The notes beneath the pieces were generated by a model, which did not search any database, was not told where the DNA came from, and saw only the letters and a list, made by a program, of their open reading frames with translations. From Martelella lutilitoris (GTDB lineage: Bacteria; Pseudomonadota; Alphaproteobacteria; Rhizobiales; Rhizobiaceae), in assembly GCF_005924265.1 (NCBI RefSeq), contig NZ_VCLB01000005.1, positions 310,001 through 374,000 of the forward strand: 64,000 bases of DNA. Direction: 5' to 3'. Below are positions 1-8,916 of the stretch, one piece after another; positions within the stretch are counted from its first letter, which is position 1, and each line of letters begins with the position of its first letter. Both the position numbers and the translations under genes were made by a program.

Positions 1-461
1 AATACCATCATGATCAGCGACATGATCTCGGCCATCTTGCGCCCGCCATAAAGATCGCGAACGATGGCGACCGAGATGACCCGCGTTGCCGCGGCGCCAA
101 GTCCCTGGAAGAACCGCACGGCGAGCATCATTGTGAAGCTTGGCACGAAGGCACAGAAAACCGCGCCGATGAAATAGATCACCAGGCCGACGAGCAGCGG
201 CATCTTGCGCCCGAAACGGTCCGCGAGCGGGCCATAGGCAAGCTGCGCCACGCCGAAGCCGAGCACATAGGACGTGATGATGAACTGATGCTGGTTTTCG
301 GCTTCCACGCCAAGGCTGGCGCCGATCTGCTTGAGGCCGGGCAGCATGATGTCGATGGCAAGCGCATTGAGCGCCATCAGCCCCGCCATCATCGCGACCA
401 GTTCCCATTTGCCGGGTGCCTTGCGCACCAGGGGGCCTGCGCTTTGTAATGTTTCTGTCAC
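1..461 (-). CDS. Bcr/CflA-type MFS drug efflux transporter, partial
   Basis: This is the N-terminal part (about 153 residues) of a major facilitator superfamily transporter; the gene runs off the left edge of the window. The visible part has a hydrophobic first helix with the ALAIDIMLPGL segment, then the inter-helix signature LADRFGRK, both typical of the Bcr/CflA multidrug efflux subfamily of inner-membrane H+ antiporters. I chose the GTG at 461 because an AGGA lies about nine bases upstream and no ATG fits the family's N-terminus. The substrate cannot be told from the sequence. Family assignment is good; function beyond drug/proton antiport is inference. Confidence 0.8.
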   Translation of the reverse strand, partial: MTETLQSAGPLVRKAPGKWELVAMMAGLMALNALAIDIMLPGLKQIGASLGVEAENQHQFIITSYVLGFGVAQLAYGPLADRFGRKMPLLVGLVIYFIGAVFCAFVPSFTMMLAVRFFQGLGAAATRVISVAIVRDLYGGRKMAEIMSLIMMV

Positions 462-595
462 AACGAATATTCCTGAAAGCAAAATAAGGCGCCGCATGCG
501 CGACGCCCGTTCCTGAAGGTCTGCAAAATGCCGGCGGGCAGCTGCCTCAAGGGGCCTGTCCGCCGGACTCAATCCCGGTGGCTCTCCGAACCGGC

Positions 596-931
596 TTACG
601 CCGCGCCGCGCACCGCCACGCCCTTGGAGGACAGATGCTCCTGTAGTTCGCCTGCCTGGAACATTTCGCGCACAATATCGCAGCCGCCGATGAACTCGCC
701 CTTCACGTAAAGCTGGGGAATGGTCGGCCAGTTGGAAAAATCCTTGATCCCCTGGCGCAGATCACCGTCGGCCAGCACATTGATGCCTTTGTAGTCGACG
801 CCGAGATAGTCGAGAATCTGCACAACCTGTCCGGAGAAACCGCACTGCGGAAACTGCGGGGTTCCCTTCATGAACACGACGACGTCGTTCTCGTCGACTT
901 CGCTCTTGATGTAGGTGTTGATGTCACTCAT
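596..931 (-). CDS. grxD: Monothiol glutaredoxin, Grx4 family
   Basis: A 111-residue monothiol glutaredoxin. The single-cysteine active site CGFS is at about residues 30-33, followed by the [16 protein letters not shown] segment that binds glutathione. Proteins of this family carry and transfer [2Fe-2S] clusters, usually together with BolA proteins; a bolA gene lies about 700 bp upstream on the same strand. The start at 931 (MSDINTY) has an AAAGGA ribosome site just upstream; an in-frame ATG nine codons earlier would add a non-conserved tail. Length and sequence match the alphaproteobacterial family. Confidence 0.95.
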   Translation of the reverse strand: MSDINTYIKSEVDENDVVVFMKGTPQFPQCGFSGQVVQILDYLGVDYKGINVLADGDLRQGIKDFSNWPTIPQLYVKGEFIGGCDIVREMFQAGELQEHLSSKGVAVRGAA

Positions 932-1076
932 GGGCAATCCTTTCACATACGGGTTCAAGGTCCGTAGCGTTTATTTGCTTTCAGCATATAATCGATCGAT
1001 TGACAACCGCCAAGCCCCACAGAAGGCCTTTTGTCGTTCTTGATCGTATCCAATTTGGTGCAGGAGCGTTTCGCTC

Positions 1077-1589
1077 TTACGTCTCCGCCGAGATAGCTGT
1101 CACCTTCTTAACGAGCATGAAGGACTTGATAGGCAATCCGCCGCTTGTCCGATGCGTTGACTGTGAAACCGTAACATATCCATGAGCCTGATAGAAGCCA
1201 AGTGCCGGGAGCCCCGAGTGGATGGTAATTTGCCGCACGCCCGATGCAATAAGCGCAGACTCGGCAAACCGCATCAGTGCGGTGCCGATGCCTTTGTCCT
1301 GGTGCAGGGGATCAACATAAAGGCTTCTGATTTCCGCGTCAGCAAATCCACAAAAGCCGATGGGCTTCTCTGACAGATCGGCGGCAACCATGACTGTCTC
1401 TCCGCCGGCAACGATATCCAGATAATTTTGTGCCGATTTGCCGCTGGCCCAGCTATTTCGCTCCTCGTGCGTATAATAGCTGTCAGATGTGGCAACAATG
1501 GCAGCGACATGCAGCGCGAGAATGGCCTCCGCGTCATCAGGCTGGAACGGCCGTATTCCAAATCCGCGCGATTTGCCCTTCTCTTGCAT
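1077..1589 (-). CDS. GNAT family N-acetyltransferase
   Basis: A 170-residue GCN5-related acetyltransferase. The acetyl-CoA pyrophosphate-binding motif is QDKGIGT at about residues 97-103, preceded by the strand IRSLYVDP; the C-terminal GFYQAHGY segment is also typical of the fold. The start at 1589 is preferred over an ATG ten codons upstream because AGGTG sits about nine bases before it. The gene lies between bolA and grxD on the same strand. Whether it acts on a small molecule or a protein cannot be told. Confidence 0.85.
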   Translation of the reverse strand: MQEKGKSRGFGIRPFQPDDAEAILALHVAAIVATSDSYYTHEERNSWASGKSAQNYLDIVAGGETVMVAADLSEKPIGFCGFADAEIRSLYVDPLHQDKGIGTALMRFAESALIASGVRQITIHSGLPALGFYQAHGYVTVSQSTHRTSGGLPIKSFMLVKKVTAISAET

Positions 1590-1630
1590 CACGGCACACC
1601 TGGAACTATCCCGGCCCATTACATCTGAAA

Positions 1631-1864
1631 TCAGGTCGGAACCGAGGTCTGCAGGGCGAGCGCGTGCAGCACGCCGCCCATATTGCCCTTCAGGGCATCA
1701 TAGACCATCTGGTGCTGCTGCACCCTGGTCTTGCCCCTGAAGCTTTCCGACACGACCTCGGCGGCGAAATGGTCGCCGTCGCCCGCCAGGTCCCTGATCG
1801 TGACCGTGGCGTCGGGAATGGCTGCCTTGATCATGTCTTCGATTTCGCCCGCGCTCATTGCCAT
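1631..1864 (-). CDS. bolA: BolA family protein
   Basis: A 77-residue BolA-type protein (MSAGEIEDMIKAAIPDA..., then the GDGDHFAAEVVSESF strand and the RVQQHQMVYDAL helix). The conserved H in HFAAEVVS and the RVQQHQ motif are the family's usual cluster-binding and recognition elements. BolA proteins partner monothiol glutaredoxins in [2Fe-2S] cluster trafficking, which fits grxD nearby. Two bases separate it from the end of purL, so the two are probably co-transcribed. The start was taken at 1864; a longer reading would run into purL. Confidence 0.92.
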   Translation of the reverse strand: MAMSAGEIEDMIKAAIPDATVTIRDLAGDGDHFAAEVVSESFRGKTRVQQHQMVYDALKGNMGGVLHALALQTSVPT

Positions 1865-1866
1865 GT

Positions 1867-4128
1867 TCAGTGCTCCTCGCTTGACGCCGGTTCTTCTGCC
1901 GACGGGCCGTTGCCGCTCGAAGCGGACATGAAGCGAGGGAACCACATTTCATGGGCCTCGCGCAACTCCTTCACGGAGACGGAAACCAGATCATCGATCA
2001 CGAGCGCGTCACCCTCGACCTTGCCGAGACGACGGAACTGCACGCCGCTGCCTTCGGCCGAGGCGCAGACGAAATTGCCGTATTCGGCGGGCACCGTGAT
2101 CACGTAGCGGGCCTGATCCTCGCCGAACAGCAATGCATGCGGCATGCCGCGGGCCTGTTCGATGCTCAGTGTCATGCCCTTGTCGGCCGCCATGCACATT
2201 TCGGCAAGAGCGACGGCAAGGCCGCCGGCGGAAATATCGTGGCAGGCGGTGATCTGGCCATTATTGATCGCCGAGCGGACGAAATTGCCGTTGCGGCGCT
2301 CGACATAAAGATCGACTGCCGGGGCAGGGCCGTCTATGAGTCCGAGGACATCGCGCATATAGGCTGTCGCGCCGAGGTGGTCGCCATCGGCGCCGATGAG
2401 GATCACATGGTCGCCTTCGGTAAACGAGCCGACGCGCGCCATCCTGCGCCAGTCGGAGATCAGGCCGACGCCGCCGATGGTGGGCGTCGGCAGGATCGCT
2501 TCGCCATTGGTCTCGTTGTAGAGCGACACGTTGCCGGAAACGATGGGGAAGTCGAGTGCGCGGCAGGCCTCGCCGATGCCCTCGATCGCCTTGACGAGCT
2601 GGCCCATGATTTCCGGTTTTTCCGGATTGCCGAAATTGAGATTGTCGGTCGCAGCCAGCGGCTCTGCGCCGGTCGCGGTGATGTTGCGCCAGCATTCGGC
2701 AACCGCCTGCTTGCCGCCCTCGAAGGGATTGGCCTCGACATAATGCGGGGTCACGTCACAGGAGAAGGCGAGCGCCTTGACCGAATGGCCTTCAACGCGC
2801 ACGACGCCGGCATCGCCGCCGGGGATCTGCAGGGAATTGCCCTGGATCAGCGTGTCATATTGTTCGTAGACCCAGCGCCGGCTCGACTGGTTCGGTCCGC
2901 CGACGATCTTCAGCAGGGCCGTATTATAGTCGTTCGGCGCCTCGACAAGATGGGCGGGCAGTTCGCCGCGCGTATCCGGCTCGCGCCAGGGGCGGTCATA
3001 TTCCGGCGCCTCGTCGCCCAGTTCCTTGATCGGCAGGTTGGCAACCTCTTCGCCCTGATGCAGCACGCGGAACCTGAGATCATCGGTGGTCTTGCCGACG
3101 ATGGCGAAATCGAGGCCCCATTTCATGAAGATCGCCTCGGCTTCCTCTTCCTTTTCCGGGTCGAGAACCATCAGCATGCGCTCCTGGCTCTCAGACAGCA
3201 TCATCTCGTAGGCCGTCATCTCCGTCTCGCGCACCGGCACGCGGTCGAGATCGAGCTCGACGCCGAGATTGCCCTTGGCACCCATCTCGACGGCCGAGCA
3301 GGTGAGCCCCGCAGCGCCCATGTCCTGGATTGCGATCACCGCCCCGGTCTGCATCAGTTCCATGCAGGCTTCCAGCAGGCATTTTTCGGTAAAGGGGTCG
3401 CCGACCTGCACGGTCGGGCGCTTTTCCTCGATATCCTCGTCAAATTCGGCGGATGCCATGGTCGCGCCGCCGACGCCGTCACGACCGGTCTTGGCACCGA
3501 GGTAGACGACCGGCAGGCCGACGCCCTTGGCCTCGGAATAGAAGATCGCGTCAGTCCGCGCGATGCCGGCGGCAAAGGCGTTGACGAGATTGTTGCCGTT
3601 GTAGCGGGCGTCGAATTCCACTTCGCCGCCGACGGTCGGCACGCCGAAGGAATTGCCGTAGCCGCCGACGCCGGCCACCACGCCGGATACCAGATGGCGG
3701 GTCTTGGGATGGTCCGGCGCGCCGAAGCGCAGCGCATTCATCGCCGCAACCGGGCGCGCGCCCATTGTAAAGATGTCGCGCAGGATGCCGCCGACCCCGG
3801 TCGCCGCCCCCTGATAGGGCTCGATATAGGAGGGGTGGTTGTGGCTCTCCATCTTGAAAACGACGCAGTCGCCGTCGTCGATGTCGACGATGCCGGCATT
3901 TTCGCCCGGCCCCTGGATCACCCGCCGCCCGGTGGTCGGCAGCGTCCTCAGCCAGCGTTTGGATGATTTGTAGGAGCAGTGCTCGTTCCACATCGCGGAA
4001 AAGATGCCGAGCTCGGTGAAGGTCGGCTCGCGGCCGATCAGTTCCAGAACCCGCTCATATTCGTCCGGCTTCAGTCCATGGGCTTCGACGAGTTCGGGGG
4101 TAATCGCCTGAGTGTTGGAAAGTGTCAT
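1867..4128 (-). CDS. purL: Phosphoribosylformylglycinamidine synthase, PurL subunit
   Basis: A 753-residue PurL of the small, multi-subunit type, which with PurQ and PurS converts FGAR to FGAM using glutamine and ATP in the fourth step of purine synthesis. It has the N-terminal [12 protein letters not shown] motif, the ATP-binding EGEN-like stretch PGENAGIVD, the metal-binding KMESHNHPS motif, and the second AIRS-like half with QDMGAAGL and [13 protein letters not shown]. The start at 4128 ([13 protein letters not shown]) matches rhizobial homologues and avoids a poorly conserved 18-residue extension. It is followed at once by bolA. Confidence 0.97.
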   Translation of the reverse strand: MTLSNTQAITPELVEAHGLKPDEYERVLELIGREPTFTELGIFSAMWNEHCSYKSSKRWLRTLPTTGRRVIQGPGENAGIVDIDDGDCVVFKMESHNHPSYIEPYQGAATGVGGILRDIFTMGARPVAAMNALRFGAPDHPKTRHLVSGVVAGVGGYGNSFGVPTVGGEVEFDARYNGNNLVNAFAAGIARTDAIFYSEAKGVGLPVVYLGAKTGRDGVGGATMASAEFDEDIEEKRPTVQVGDPFTEKCLLEACMELMQTGAVIAIQDMGAAGLTCSAVEMGAKGNLGVELDLDRVPVRETEMTAYEMMLSESQERMLMVLDPEKEEEAEAIFMKWGLDFAIVGKTTDDLRFRVLHQGEEVANLPIKELGDEAPEYDRPWREPDTRGELPAHLVEAPNDYNTALLKIVGGPNQSSRRWVYEQYDTLIQGNSLQIPGGDAGVVRVEGHSVKALAFSCDVTPHYVEANPFEGGKQAVAECWRNITATGAEPLAATDNLNFGNPEKPEIMGQLVKAIEGIGEACRALDFPIVSGNVSLYNETNGEAILPTPTIGGVGLISDWRRMARVGSFTEGDHVILIGADGDHLGATAYMRDVLGLIDGPAPAVDLYVERRNGNFVRSAINNGQITACHDISAGGLAVALAEMCMAADKGMTLSIEQARGMPHALLFGEDQARYVITVPAEYGNFVCASAEGSGVQFRRLGKVEGDALVIDDLVSVSVKELREAHEMWFPRFMSASSGNGPSAEEPASSEEH

Positions 4129-4242
4129 GAGACAAGAGCATCCCGCATTGGTGTTCGAGGTTCGGCGCTTTTCGCCATTCAATAAAGTGGTTCACACCGA
4201 AATGGAAGCTTCTCCGCCGCTGCAGCGCGGTTTTCCGCCGCG

Positions 4243-5697
4243 TCAGCCGCGCCAGTACATCGGCATCAGGATGACGGCGACGGTGAGGATTTCCAGACGG
4301 CCAAGCAGCATCATCACCGACAGAAGATAGAGCTCCGGATCGGCAAAGCTTGAAAAATTGCCGGAGGGGCCGATGATATTGCCGAGACCCGGGCCGACAT
4401 TCGAAAGCGCCGTCAGAACGGCCGATGTCGCCGTGATCAAATCATAGCCGAAGGCGGCCATGGCGAGGCTGCCGAAGGCCCAGAGCAGGATATAGGCCGT
4501 GAAGAACATCGATACGGCGCGCTGCGTTTCCGAATCGACGCTCAAACGTCCGTAGCGGATCGAGTAGACGGCATTCGGGTAGATCAGCTTCTTCATGCCG
4601 GTGGACAGCATGTTGTAGAGAATCAGGAAGCGATAGGCCTTTATGCCGCCGGCGGTTGAGCCCGAGCACCCGCCCATGAAGGTGAGGAAGAAGACCATCA
4701 CCACGGCGAAAGCGCCCCAGGCGGTGTAGTCCGTGCTGGCAAAACCCGTGGTCGACAGGATGGAGGACACATTGAACAGCGACTGGACCAGCGCGTTGAC
4801 GAAATCCATCTGCCCGTCGAGGCTGATATAGAGCGCCAGAAGGAAGGCCGCGATCGCCAGATAGGACAGGAACAGGATGATCTGCGGATCGCGCAGCGTA
4901 TCGAGGCGCCCGCGGACGACGAACAGGATCAGGATCGAGAAGGGCAGGCTGCACAGCGTCATGAAGAAGCTGGAAATCAGCAGCAGCGTCGGATTGTCGA
5001 AATAGCCGAACGAAGAGTCATGGGTCGAGAAGCCGCCGGTCGCCACCGTCGTCAGCGCGTGATTGACGGCATCGAAATGCGACATGCCGGCAAGGTCATA
5101 GGAGACGGCGCAGGCGATGGTGATGCCGACATAGATGGCGAGGAAGGCCCGCGTAAAACTTGCCATGCGGGCAAAGGGCTTGTCGCTCGTATCCGAGGAT
5201 TCCATCTTGAAGAAGGCCATGCCGCCGATGCGCAGGAAGGGCAGGATGAAAAGGCCGAGGGCGACGATCCCGATGCCGCCCATCCATTGCAGCAGCGAAC
5301 GCCAGAGCAGAAGGCCGGGCGCCGACTCGTCGAGACCCGTCAGGACCGTCGAGCCCGTGGTGGTGATGGCGGAGACCGATTCAAACAGGGCCTGGGCGAA
5401 GGTCAGGTCTTCGCGCGCCAGGAAGATCGGGATCGAACCCACCAGCGCAAAGGTCATCCACAGGAGATTGACGAGGAAGAAGCCGAGCCTGCGGCTGAAC
5501 GGCGGCGGATTGCCGCGCATGGCAACGGCTGTGACGAGGCTGGTGCCGCCGACCATGAAGCCACAGATGGCGAAAACCTGCCAGTCGCCATTGGCGTAAT
5601 AGAGGTCGGCCATGGCCGGCACGAACATCGCGGCTGCAAGGTAGATCCCGCAAATGGCCGCAATATAGAAGGCTGACCGCAAAAGAGTGGCGTTCAA
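4243..5697 (-). CDS. trkH: TrkH family potassium uptake protein
   Basis: A 484-residue polytopic inner-membrane protein of the TrkH/KtrB superfamily. It contains the selectivity-filter-like segments of the repeated P-loops (SAITTTGSTVLTG, TVATGGFSTHD, SSILSTTGFASTDY, SALSNVGPGLG) and GGCSGSTAGGIK. It would form the K+-translocating subunit and usually needs the peripheral NAD-binding TrkA, which is not in this window. Translation appears to start at a TTG at 5697, since the next in-frame Met would remove the first conserved helix. It is transcribed away from ilvA; the 100-bp spacer holds both promoters. Confidence 0.93.
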   Translation of the reverse strand: MNATLLRSAFYIAAICGIYLAAAMFVPAMADLYYANGDWQVFAICGFMVGGTSLVTAVAMRGNPPPFSRRLGFFLVNLLWMTFALVGSIPIFLAREDLTFAQALFESVSAITTTGSTVLTGLDESAPGLLLWRSLLQWMGGIGIVALGLFILPFLRIGGMAFFKMESSDTSDKPFARMASFTRAFLAIYVGITIACAVSYDLAGMSHFDAVNHALTTVATGGFSTHDSSFGYFDNPTLLLISSFFMTLCSLPFSILILFVVRGRLDTLRDPQIILFLSYLAIAAFLLALYISLDGQMDFVNALVQSLFNVSSILSTTGFASTDYTAWGAFAVVMVFFLTFMGGCSGSTAGGIKAYRFLILYNMLSTGMKKLIYPNAVYSIRYGRLSVDSETQRAVSMFFTAYILLWAFGSLAMAAFGYDLITATSAVLTALSNVGPGLGNIIGPSGNFSSFADPELYLLSVMMLLGRLEILTVAVILMPMYWRG

Positions 5698-5801
5698 GGA
5701 GACCGTACCCTGTCATACTCTGTGTCATGAGCGGGGTTTTTCCAAACCCGCGATCTATGCCATAGCGATGTAGCGGCACAAACTCAATGGGAAGTACCAG
5801 A

Positions 5802-7052
5802 ATGCGCGATGAAGTGAGACAAGCCACCACGGCCCTGAGGCAATTGTTCGAGCCCACGCCGCTGCAGCGCAATGCTCACCTGAGCGCGCAGTTTGACGCC
5901 GACATCTATCTCAAACGAGAGGACCTGACGCCGGTGCGCTCCTACAAGCTGCGCGGCGCCTTCAACTTCATGCGCAAGCGCATGGCGGAAGGCGGCGGCG
6001 ACAGGGTGTTCGCCTGCGCCTCTGCCGGCAATCATGCGCAGGGTTTTGCCTATTGCTGCAGCCATTTCGGCGTAGAGGGCGTGGTCTTCATGCCGGTAAC
6101 GACGCCGCAGCAGAAGATCGACAAGACCCGCATTTTCGGCGCCGGTCGCATCCGCATCGAACTCGTCGGCGACATCTTCGATGTCTGCTATGCGGCGGCG
6201 CGTGCCTTTGTCGAGGAACATGACGGCGTGATGGTGCCGCCTTTCGATGATCCCGACATTATCGAGGGACAGGCAAGCGTTGCCGCCGAGATCGAGGATG
6301 CCTGGCCGGAAGCTGCCGGGCTGCCGGACCTGATCGTCATGCCCGTCGGCGGCGGCGGGCTTTCGGCCGGCATTACCGGCTATTTTGGCGGACGGATTGA
6401 AGACGCCGCCTTTCTCTTCGCCGAGCCCGCCGGCGCGCCGAGCCTCAGGCGCTCGCTTGAGGCGGGCGAGATCGTGACGCTGGACGAGGTTGACAATTTC
6501 GTCGACGGCGCCGCCGTTGCCCGGATCGGCGATGCCAATTTTGCGGCGCTCAGCCGGTTTTCGCCCGAGCAGGTGATGCTGGTGCCGGAAAACGCGATCT
6601 GCGCGACTATGACCGAGATGCTGAATGTCGAAGGCGTCGTGCTCGAGCCGGCCGGCGCGCTGGCGCTGACGGCGCTTTCCATGCTGCCGGCGGAGAAGGT
6701 GCGTGGTCGCAGGATCGTGGTTCTCGTTTCCGGCGGCAATTTCGATTTCGACCGGCTGCCCGACGTCAAGGAGCGGGCGATGCGCTATGCGGGCCTTAAG
6801 AAGTATTTCATCCTGCGCCTGCCCCAGCGCCCCGGCGCGCTCAAGGATTTTCTCAACCTTCTCGGCCCGCAGGACGACATCGCCCGGTTCGAATATCTGA
6901 AGAAATCGGCGCGCAATTTCGGCTCGATCCTGATCGGCATCGAGACCGCGAAGCCGGAAAATTTCGCCGCCTTGTTTGAAAAGATGAGCGAAAGCGGCCT
7001 CAAATATCAGGACATCACCGAAAACGAGATCCTGGCCAACCTGATCATCTGA
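5802..7052 (+). CDS. ilvA: Threonine dehydratase (threonine ammonia-lyase)
   Basis: A 416-residue PLP enzyme that deaminates L-threonine to 2-oxobutanoate, the first step toward isoleucine. The PLP lysine lies in SYKLRGA (about K49), the phosphate-cradling glycine loop is GGGGLSAG, and SAGNHAQG is present. The C-terminal part (from about residue 325, KKYFILRLPQRPGALKDFL) is a single ACT-like regulatory domain, so this is the short IlvA form, as in other Rhizobiales. The ATG at 5802 has a GGGAAG site seven bases upstream; the ATG at 5787 has none, so the shorter start is preferred. Confidence 0.95.
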   Translation: MRDEVRQATTALRQLFEPTPLQRNAHLSAQFDADIYLKREDLTPVRSYKLRGAFNFMRKRMAEGGGDRVFACASAGNHAQGFAYCCSHFGVEGVVFMPVTTPQQKIDKTRIFGAGRIRIELVGDIFDVCYAAARAFVEEHDGVMVPPFDDPDIIEGQASVAAEIEDAWPEAAGLPDLIVMPVGGGGLSAGITGYFGGRIEDAAFLFAEPAGAPSLRRSLEAGEIVTLDEVDNFVDGAAVARIGDANFAALSRFSPEQVMLVPENAICATMTEMLNVEGVVLEPAGALALTALSMLPAEKVRGRRIVVLVSGGNFDFDRLPDVKERAMRYAGLKKYFILRLPQRPGALKDFLNLLGPQDDIARFEYLKKSARNFGSILIGIETAKPENFAALFEKMSESGLKYQDITENEILANLII

Positions 7053-7151
7053 TCGCAAGGCGGGAAGCTTTGTCGCGGTCCAAAGCCCTGCGCAAGACTG
7101 GCGAAACCCGGAATGATCGGGTAAGAACGCCTAAAAAGGGAGTTTTGTTTT

Positions 7152-7472
7152 ATGGCATCGTTTTTCTCGAAGCTCGGTTCTCTGTTTTCCGGCGCTGGCG
7201 GCGGCCAGGAGAACGAGCAGGCCGTCAAGTCGATCGTTCACGAGGACTGCATCATCTTCGCCGAGCCGGTGAAGGAGGGCGCCCAGTACCGGCTTCAGGG
7301 CCGGATCGAGAAGGAAGTCGGCGAGGAGACGCTGGTTCGCACCTTCATCCGGGCCGATCTGTTCGCCTCTCAGGACGAAGCGATCGAGTGGAGCCTCAAG
7401 AAAGGCAAGCAGATCGTCGATCAGAACGGAAGGTCGCTGTTTTCCGACGGCGAGAAGCACCGCACGGCCTGA
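7152..7472 (+). CDS. HlyU family protein
   Basis: A 106-residue protein of the family annotated as HlyU-like transcriptional regulators, common in Rhizobiales. The conserved core runs YRLQGRIEKEVGEE...FIRADLFASQDEAIEWSLKKGKQIVDQ (shown in part). A strong AGGGAG ribosome site precedes the start. No classical helix-turn-helix is visible to me, so a regulatory role rests on the family name alone. It is a probable single-gene unit about 100 bp after ilvA. Confidence 0.8.
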   Translation: MASFFSKLGSLFSGAGGGQENEQAVKSIVHEDCIIFAEPVKEGAQYRLQGRIEKEVGEETLVRTFIRADLFASQDEAIEWSLKKGKQIVDQNGRSLFSDGEKHRTA

Positions 7473-7995
7473 TAGGGCCTTCGGCGGTATCACAAGCGGC
7501 CTGTCTTTCCGATCCTTTTGCCGGCTGTGACCGCTCTTGGCAGGTAAGGGAAGAGGGCCTTTTTTGAGGCCGCCCTTGGCGGCGTGACCGGCGCCGGGGT
7601 TTTTGCCGGGCTGGAAGGCCTGTCATTTATTGTTCTTTTGCCTGTCTGCCCCGGGGGCACCCTGTGGGGGCATCTCGCGTCAGGCTTCGGCAAGCCGGTC
7701 GCGTTTTCGCTGACGCGACATGGCCTTGCGGTGGCGGCAGGGCAACTGCCGGGGCGGATGGAGCGTGGCGAGACGGACTGCGTTGCAGCCTGCGGCCTGC
7801 CGACCTGTTCCGGCTCGGCCTGGCAGCGGCAAACCGGCGCTCAAGGCAAGGCCGGAGCAAGCGCGGCCCATGCAGGCAAATGCGACGTGCCGCCATCCGC
7901 GCAGAAAACCAGTTCTCAAAAAAAGCAATGCAGACCGGCGGCCCCGCCGGAGGCGCCAGTGTCTCGTGCCTCATGCGCGGGTCGCCGGATGGCGG
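7473..7995. other. Intergenic stretch, no supported gene
   Basis: About 520 bp between the HlyU-family gene and the end of the zinc-ribbon gene. Overlapping open frames exist on both strands, but none has a ribosome site, sensible composition or a recognisable motif. A short hairpin (GGCCT, T-rich loop, AGGCC) around 7557-7573 is not followed by a U-tract in either direction. I see nothing else in it. Confidence 0.5.
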
Positions 7996-8223
7996 CTACA
8001 TGTGAAAAATGAGCAGGTAACTTGTCAGTATGGCGATCCCGAAAAAGGATATCCACACCGGCATGTTGAAGGATGCCGCAGCGGGCATCTGCGTATGCTG
8101 CTCTTTCTCAACCGCGCTGCCGTTGTGCGTCTCAAGCGCAGCGAGACTGTAGCTGCCGCAGCGGCGGCAGACGCGCCCAGTATCCTGCACCATCATGCAA
8201 TCGGTACACTTATAGCGAGCCAT
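7996..8223 (-). CDS. Small zinc-ribbon membrane protein
   Basis: A 75-residue protein not recognised by name. Two CxxC pairs (C6, C9, C19, C22) form an N-terminal zinc ribbon, then a hydrophilic linker, then one hydrophobic helix at about residues 54-73 with the C-terminus just after it. That predicts a membrane-anchored zinc-ribbon protein with the ribbon on one face of the inner membrane. The start at 8223 has an AGAGGA site seven bases upstream, which rules out an in-frame ATG 17 codons earlier. Confidence 0.65.
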   Translation of the reverse strand: MARYKCTDCMMVQDTGRVCRRCGSYSLAALETHNGSAVEKEQHTQMPAAASFNMPVWISFFGIAILTSYLLIFHM

Positions 8224-8474
8224 GTTCGGTTCCTCTCCCGATTTGGAGAAGTATAGATGTAAATGGCAGCGCAATCAAGGATTTATACTAATGTAGATTA
8301 TTGTTAACGCTGGGAAAGGCGTTGGGAATGCATCTTGTTTAGCATGCTGGATTTTAGCAGGCGAAGTATCGCTGCTAAGCGTTTGATTTACTAAACTTCT
8401 GCGTCTCCCGCGCTTCAGGGGATAAGCGCCGTCTTGAGGCTCAGGAAAATTCAAGAGTTCGCCATTTCCGACAA

Positions 8475-8520
8475 TAGAGCGTCCTTTGTGCATCCATTCG
8501 GATGCACAAAGGACGCTCTA
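8475..8520. repeat. Intergenic palindromic repeat, copy 1
   Basis: A perfect hairpin with 21-bp arms (TAGAGCGTCCTTTGTGCATCC and its complement) and a 4-base loop. A diverged copy of the same element is at 56256-56297. The motif belongs to a family of palindromic intergenic elements that I recognise as frequent in Rhizobiaceae genomes (RIME-type). It lies about 100 bp before the mobile element's left end. Confidence 0.8.
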
Positions 8521-8624
8521 ATCTGTTGAAAGCACGATGCTGCAGGCCCCAAGAACAAACGATTGAATTCAATCGCTGCAGCTCGCCTCAGATGGAGCAC
8601 GACGAGAAATACACGCATGTCTGG

Positions 8625-8644
8625 GGGAATGGTGGGCGATGAGA
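8625..8644. repeat. attL core of the element
   Basis: Twenty bases identical to 24542-24561. Only the tRNA 3' end (CCA, acceptor strand and first T-stem bases on the minus strand) is present here, as expected for the side that received the displaced target sequence. Identity stops abruptly on both sides. Confidence 0.85.
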
Positions 8645-8916
8645 AACCGCCTGCTGCAAAAGAAAACAAATGCTTAGATGCATTTGAGACAAAAGAAAAA
8701 GATCAACGAAAACAGTGTTTTTCTTCGGGCGGTGTCTCACGTTTCGAGCCTGCGAATCAGCCGATTTTCGACGCCGCACAGTGGCTTCATGAGCACCGTT
8801 CGGAGGTCGGTAGTGCGATCATCCCCGCCTTGCGTGAACGCTTCCACCTAAGCGCCCTTGAGGCCATCGAAGCGGCCAAGCTGGCCCGCGAGATCGAACG
8901 CGGGAGGCAGGCATGA
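8629..8916 (+). CDS. Hypothetical element protein, first gene
   Basis: A 95-residue protein of unknown function. The N-terminal 40 residues are hydrophilic and of low complexity; the C-terminal half (FDAAQWLHEHRSEVGSAIIPALRERFHLSALEAIEAAKLA) reads as two or three amphipathic helices, possibly a small DNA- or protein-binding domain. It overlaps the replication gene by four bases and is probably co-expressed with it. The only in-frame ATG, at 8629, lies inside the attL core, so the start is uncertain. An alternative is initiation from a non-ATG codon further in. Confidence 0.6.
   Translation: MVGDEKPPAAKENKCLDAFETKEKDQRKQCFSSGGVSRFEPANQPIFDAAQWLHEHRSEVGSAIIPALRERFHLSALEAIEAAKLAREIERGRQA

Noticed and set aside
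1951-3966. A 671-codon open frame opposite purL
   Set aside because: It is the mirror of a strongly conserved gene in GC-rich DNA, with no start signal or domain.
7584-8012. A 142-codon open frame after the HlyU-family gene
   Set aside because: No ribosome site, biased toward Ala, Gly and Cys, and overlapped by frames on both strands.
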